A stretch of 64,000 nt of DNA from Verrucomicrobiota bacterium (GTDB lineage: Bacteria > Verrucomicrobiota > Kiritimatiellia > SS1-B-03-39 > UBA6053): NCBI GenBank assembly GCA_020831625.1, contig JAFIGD010000016.1:26261-90260 (forward strand), given 5' to 3'. The position numbers and the translations under genes were made by a program. Below the pieces are notes generated by a model. The model had not been told where the DNA came from and did no database searches. It saw only the letters and a program-made list of their open reading frames with translations. Below, in pieces: positions 61,096-64,000 of this stretch. Each line of letters starts with the position of its first letter. Position 1 is the first letter of the stretch.

Positions 61096-62486
61096 AGATT
61101 TTCGTTCTTTCCGGGCCCTGCCCGCATCCGCTCAAACACCTCCTGAATATCCCCCGCCCCCACAATCAGAAAAACATCCCCGATTGCAAGATCTTTACGA
61201 ACCGATTCCATCAGCGCCGCCCCGTCCGCGTGCATCCGCACCCGCTCCCGGCCCAGCACTTCCGCGCACACCGACCCCAGCGCATCCGAATCCACCCCCA
61301 GTTCCCGCGCCTCCGAGGCCGCGTACACCGGCAGCAGATGCAGCCCGTCCACCCCCCGGAACGCCTCCGCGAACGCCCGCAGCAAATGCCGCGTGCGGCT
61401 GAAACGGTGCGGCTGAAACGCCACCACCAGCCGCCGCGGCCGCAACGCCCGCGCCGACGCCATCACCGCCCGGATCTCCGTCGGATGATGCGCATAGTCA
61501 TGGATCACCTCCACTCCCTCCACCCGCGCCCGCTCGAACCGCCGTCCCACCGAGGCGAAAGACCCCAGCGACGCGGCGCATTCTTCCACATCCGCACCCG
61601 CCAGTCCTGCAGCCAACCCCGCCGCCGTCAACGCCATCACCGCATTCCAGGCGTTGTGCCGACCCGGCAGCGGCAGCCGGAACGCAACCGGCGTCCCGTC
61701 CAGCACCGCCCGCACCGACTGACCCTCCGGATCATCCTCCGTTTCCAGACCAAGCGTTTTCTCCGAAAGACACACCACCCCCGGATGCCCCGCCGTCACC
61801 GCGGCCGCCAGGGCATCCGCCTCCCGGATCACCACCCGCCCGCAGCGCGCCACAAAGCGCCGGTAACAGTCCAGCAACGCCGCCTCGCTCCCGAAGCGCT
61901 CCACATGATCCCACTCCACATGCGTCAAAATCCCGATCTCCGGCGCATAATGCACCAGCGTTCCGTCACTCTCATCCGCCTCGCACACAAACCAGTCCGA
62001 CGTCCCCCCGTCCGCCACACAGCCCGGAAAATCCGTCTCCCCCCCGATCGCATACCCGCAGTCCGTTCCCGCCGCGCGCAACAGGTGCGTCAGCATCGCC
62101 GAGGTCGTCGTCTTCCCGTGCGCCCCCGCCACCGCGACCGACCGGCGCGACCGGCTGTACGCCGCCAGCACCTCCCCCCGCGCGAACACCGGCACCCCGC
62201 GCGCCCGCAGCGCCTGCACCTCCGGATTGTCCTCCCCCACCGCCGGGGTCCGCACCGCCCACAGAACATCCGACGGCACATGCCGCACCGAATGCCCCCG
62301 GAACACCGCCGCCCCCTCCGCCGCCAGCATCCGGGTCAGTCGGTGCGCCGCCGCGTCCGACCCCGACACCCCGAAGCCCGCCTGCAAGAGCAAACGGGCC
62401 AGACCCGCCATGCCCACCCCGCCGATCCCGACAAAATGCACCCGCGCCGGCGTCGACAGCCGCCGCGCCCAAGCCGCCTCAGCCAT
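61092..62486 (-). CDS. murC: UDP-N-acetylmuramate--L-alanine ligase
   Basis: A 464-residue Mur ligase adding L-Ala to UDP-MurNAc. GIGGVGMAGLARLLLQAG (residues 21-38) is the Rossmann-like UDP site, GAHGKTTTSAML the ATP P-loop, ACEADESD-like CEADESDGTL and the HNAWNAVMALTAA plus DYAHHPTEIRAV motifs complete the family set. Overlaps murG by 8 bases. MurB, often next to murC, is absent from the cluster. Confidence 0.95.
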   Translation of the reverse strand: MAEAAWARRLSTPARVHFVGIGGVGMAGLARLLLQAGFGVSGSDAAAHRLTRMLAAEGAAVFRGHSVRHVPSDVLWAVRTPAVGEDNPEVQALRARGVPVFARGEVLAAYSRSRRSVAVAGAHGKTTTSAMLTHLLRAAGTDCGYAIGGETDFPGCVADGGTSDWFVCEADESDGTLVHYAPEIGILTHVEWDHVERFGSEAALLDCYRRFVARCGRVVIREADALAAAVTAGHPGVVCLSEKTLGLETEDDPEGQSVRAVLDGTPVAFRLPLPGRHNAWNAVMALTAAGLAAGLAGADVEECAASLGSFASVGRRFERARVEGVEVIHDYAHHPTEIRAVMASARALRPRRLVVAFQPHRFSRTRHLLRAFAEAFRGVDGLHLLPVYAASEARELGVDSDALGSVCAEVLGRERVRMHADGAALMESVRKDLAIGDVFLIVGAGDIQEVFERMRAGPGKNENL

Positions 62487-63585
62487 CCGCCGCCGCCTCC
62501 TCCACCAAATCCGCCAGCCGCTCCGCCGCGTGATCCCCGCCGCGCTTCCGCAAATTCACCCGCATCCGCTCCAGCCGCTCCGGCGTGTGAATGCAGCCCT
62601 CGAAATAATCCGTCAGCCAGCCCACCTCCAAATCCCGCTCCTCAATCACATCCGCCGCGTTCAGCCGCGAAAACTCCTCCGCGTTGGCGAACTGATGATT
62701 CCGCGCCGCGAACGGATACGGCACCAGCAGCGACGGAATCCCGAACACGCTCAACTCCGCGCAGGTCGCCGCCCCCGCCCGGCACACCGCCAGATCCGTC
62801 TCCCGGTAGACCGAGGCCATATCATGCTCAAACGCCGCCACCCGGTGCGGCACCCCCGCCTTCTCATAGCAGGTCCGCACCTCCGCCTCATCCTGATGCC
62901 CGGTCAAATGCGTCACAAACAGATTCGGTTCCCGGCCGTGAAGATCCCGGACCGCCCGGCGCACAATCTGATTCAGCGCCCGCGCCCCGCGGCTCCCCCC
63001 CATGCACAAAATCCGGAACGGATCCCCCTCCGACCGACCCGAACGCGGCATCCGCGCCGCCGCCGTCAGTTCCGCGCGCAGCGGCAGACCCGTCATATCC
63101 AGCCGCGCCTTGTTTTTCAGCTCATGCCGCGTCGCCTCGAAACTCGCCGCCACCCGCGTCGCCCGGCCCGCGAAAAACGCCACCGCCTTGCCCGGCACCG
63201 CGTTCGCCTCATGCAGCACCACCGGCACCCCCAGCTTCAGCGCCGCCGACACCGGACCCGAGCACGCGTAGCTCCCCATCCCCAGCAACACATCCGGCAC
63301 ATTCTGCCGCATATAGGCCCGGCTCAGCCGCCGCGCCTTCATTAGCCCCATCAAAATGCCCGGCGCCCGCCGCCAGCCGCCCTCGAACCCCTTCGCCGGC
63401 ACCGTGTACATGGTCCACGGCCGGTCCCCCACCGCCTCCGCCTCAATATCCTTGCCCGCCAGCCAGAGCGTGATCGTGTGACCCCGCGCGTGCAGCACCT
63501 CCGCCGTCGCCAGACCCGGAAAAATATGCCCCCCGGTACCCCCGCAGGCCAGTGCAACATGAAGACGTGAATCAAGATTTCCCAT
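62479..63585 (-). CDS. murG: UDP-N-acetylglucosamine--lipid I transferase MurG
   Basis: A 368-residue GT28 glycosyltransferase that makes lipid II on the inner face of the membrane. ACGGTGGHIFPGLATAEVL is the first glycine-rich loop, MGSYACSGPVSAALKLGVPVVLHEANAVPG and CMGGSRGARALNQI follow, then AVCRAGAATCAELSVFGIPS and VPYPFAARNHQFANAEEF at the UDP-GlcNAc site. First gene of the murG-murC-ddl-ftsQ-ftsA-ftsZ run that is visible here. Confidence 0.95.
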   Translation of the reverse strand: MGNLDSRLHVALACGGTGGHIFPGLATAEVLHARGHTITLWLAGKDIEAEAVGDRPWTMYTVPAKGFEGGWRRAPGILMGLMKARRLSRAYMRQNVPDVLLGMGSYACSGPVSAALKLGVPVVLHEANAVPGKAVAFFAGRATRVAASFEATRHELKNKARLDMTGLPLRAELTAAARMPRSGRSEGDPFRILCMGGSRGARALNQIVRRAVRDLHGREPNLFVTHLTGHQDEAEVRTCYEKAGVPHRVAAFEHDMASVYRETDLAVCRAGAATCAELSVFGIPSLLVPYPFAARNHQFANAEEFSRLNAADVIEERDLEVGWLTDYFEGCIHTPERLERMRVNLRKRGGDHAAERLADLVEEAAADG

Positions 63586-63793
63586 GCCCCATGCCTATAT
63601 CCAATTCCGTGCAGGTTGCAAACCCGGATTCGATCCCCCGCGCTTTCCCCGGAAGGAACGGGACAAGCCCATTCCTTTTTGAGATTTAAAGGGGGGCGGT
63701 TCCTTGGAATGAGATTGCTGCGCCACATGAGCAAGCTCATGTTTTGCTTAAAATTCTGGCCCGCGCTTTCCCGGCAGAAAAGACACCAAAACC

Positions 63794-63850
63794 CCTTAAC
63801 CCTAATCCTAATCTTAATCTTAATCTTAATCTTAATCTTAATCCCAATCA
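63794..63850 (+). repeat. CTTAAT hexanucleotide array with degenerate edges
   Basis: Five perfect CTTAAT units flanked by CCTAAC, CCTAAT and CCCAAT variants. Lacks the AATCGCTT-type trailing phrase of the other three arrays, but has the same strand orientation. Confidence 0.88.
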
Positions 63851-63945
63851 AACCCACTCCCCCCCCACCACCCCCCCGCGCTTTCCCGGCTTGCCCGGGG
63901 AAGCGCAATCATCTCATTCCACGACCGCCCCCCAAAAAAACACCC

Positions 63946-63983
63946 GCAAGGAACGGGCTCGCCCCGTTCCGCGCAGCCATCTC
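63946..63983 (-). repeat. 38-bp dispersed stem-loop element, copy 2
   Basis: Reverse complement of the element at 27821-27858, identical except in the loop (GCGAG against GTGAA). The stem is GGAACGGG / CCCGTTCC. A diverged stem with GGAATGGG is at 63655-63675. Confidence 0.85.
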
Positions 63984-64000
63984 ATCCCCAACCCCTGCAA

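Larger units (their letters stand above)
63586..64000. other. Gene-free, repeat-rich spacer upstream of murG
   Basis: No supported gene. Contains a CTTAAT array, a 38-bp stem-loop copy, a related stem at 63655-63675, and CGCGCTTTCCC phrases near 63639, 63763 and 63878. The murG promoter is probably here but I cannot pick one out. Confidence 0.7.

Noticed and set aside
61230..63473. 747-codon plus-strand frame opposite murC and murG
   Set aside because: Arg/Pro/His-rich composition typical of an antisense frame; both minus-strand genes carry full motif sets.
63620..63645. tRNA-like TTCGATCC segment
   Set aside because: The flanking bases cannot form a T stem and no anticodon or acceptor arm is found. 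A similar GGATTCGATCC at about 35932 lies within a coding gene.

Overview
The window is high-GC bacterial chromosome with densely packed, mostly housekeeping genes. Gene families and operon layouts (mreBCD-PBP2-rodA-RNase G, a murG-murC-ddl-ftsQAZ cluster with a very divergent FtsZ, GH10 and GH78 glycosidases, many dispersed intergenic repeats) suggest a Verrucomicrobiota/Kiritimatiellota-like member of the PVC group. That placement is inference; no rRNA gene is present. The envelope genes imply a peptidoglycan-containing, rod-shaped, Gram-negative-type cell.

Layout. 1-2.1 kb: 5' two-thirds of gcvP (minus strand) behind a tandem glycine riboswitch and promoter. 2.3-11.1 kb: hrpB, a Na/phosphate symporter, a protease-dead-looking rhomboid protein and two OppA-type binding proteins, separated by repeat-rich spacers. 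11.5-18.5 kb: the elongasome operon mreB, mreC, mreD, mrdA, rodA, rng. 18.6-27.8 kb: a GH78 glycosidase, a SLC13 transporter, a response regulator with a cNMP-domain histidine kinase, a deacetylase-like gene coupled to pyrD, and a PfkB kinase. 27.9-35.5 kb: pnp and rpsO with terminators and an rpsO leader, an SDR, metX, then a plus-strand run of GT2, CPBP protease, tsaE and tsaB. 35.5-35.9 kb: an AT-rich gene-free patch with a large imperfect palindrome. 35.9-39.5 kb: a glycosyltransferase and oppBCD. 39.6-41.0 kb: an AbiE-type toxin-antitoxin pair behind a palindromic operator.

41.0-47.2 kb is one riboflavin operon on the minus strand: promoter, FMN riboswitch, ribBA, ribH, nusB, ftsY, ribD, ribE and a lytic transglycosylase. 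47.2-56.9 kb: a GH10 xylanase, a sugar isomerase plus an SDR whose catalytic Tyr is Phe, prmC, an anchored protein of unknown function, an M16 protease, a repeat-filled spacer and a PDZ protein. 56.9-63.6 kb: the division and wall cluster murG, murC, ddl, ftsQ, ftsA, ftsZ with 1-8 base overlaps or gaps.

The least explained material is non-coding. Four arrays of a TGACGAR heptamer in strict 7-base register occur; three abut or supply a gene's stop codon and read in the gene's direction, so they would place TGA in all three frames. Four CTTAAT hexamer arrays all lie in the same strand orientation. A 38-bp stem-loop element occurs twice nearly identically, and 53-bp and about 64-bp tandem repeats lie upstream of mreB and near the division cluster. 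FtsZ with an altered T7 loop is the most notable protein-level anomaly.
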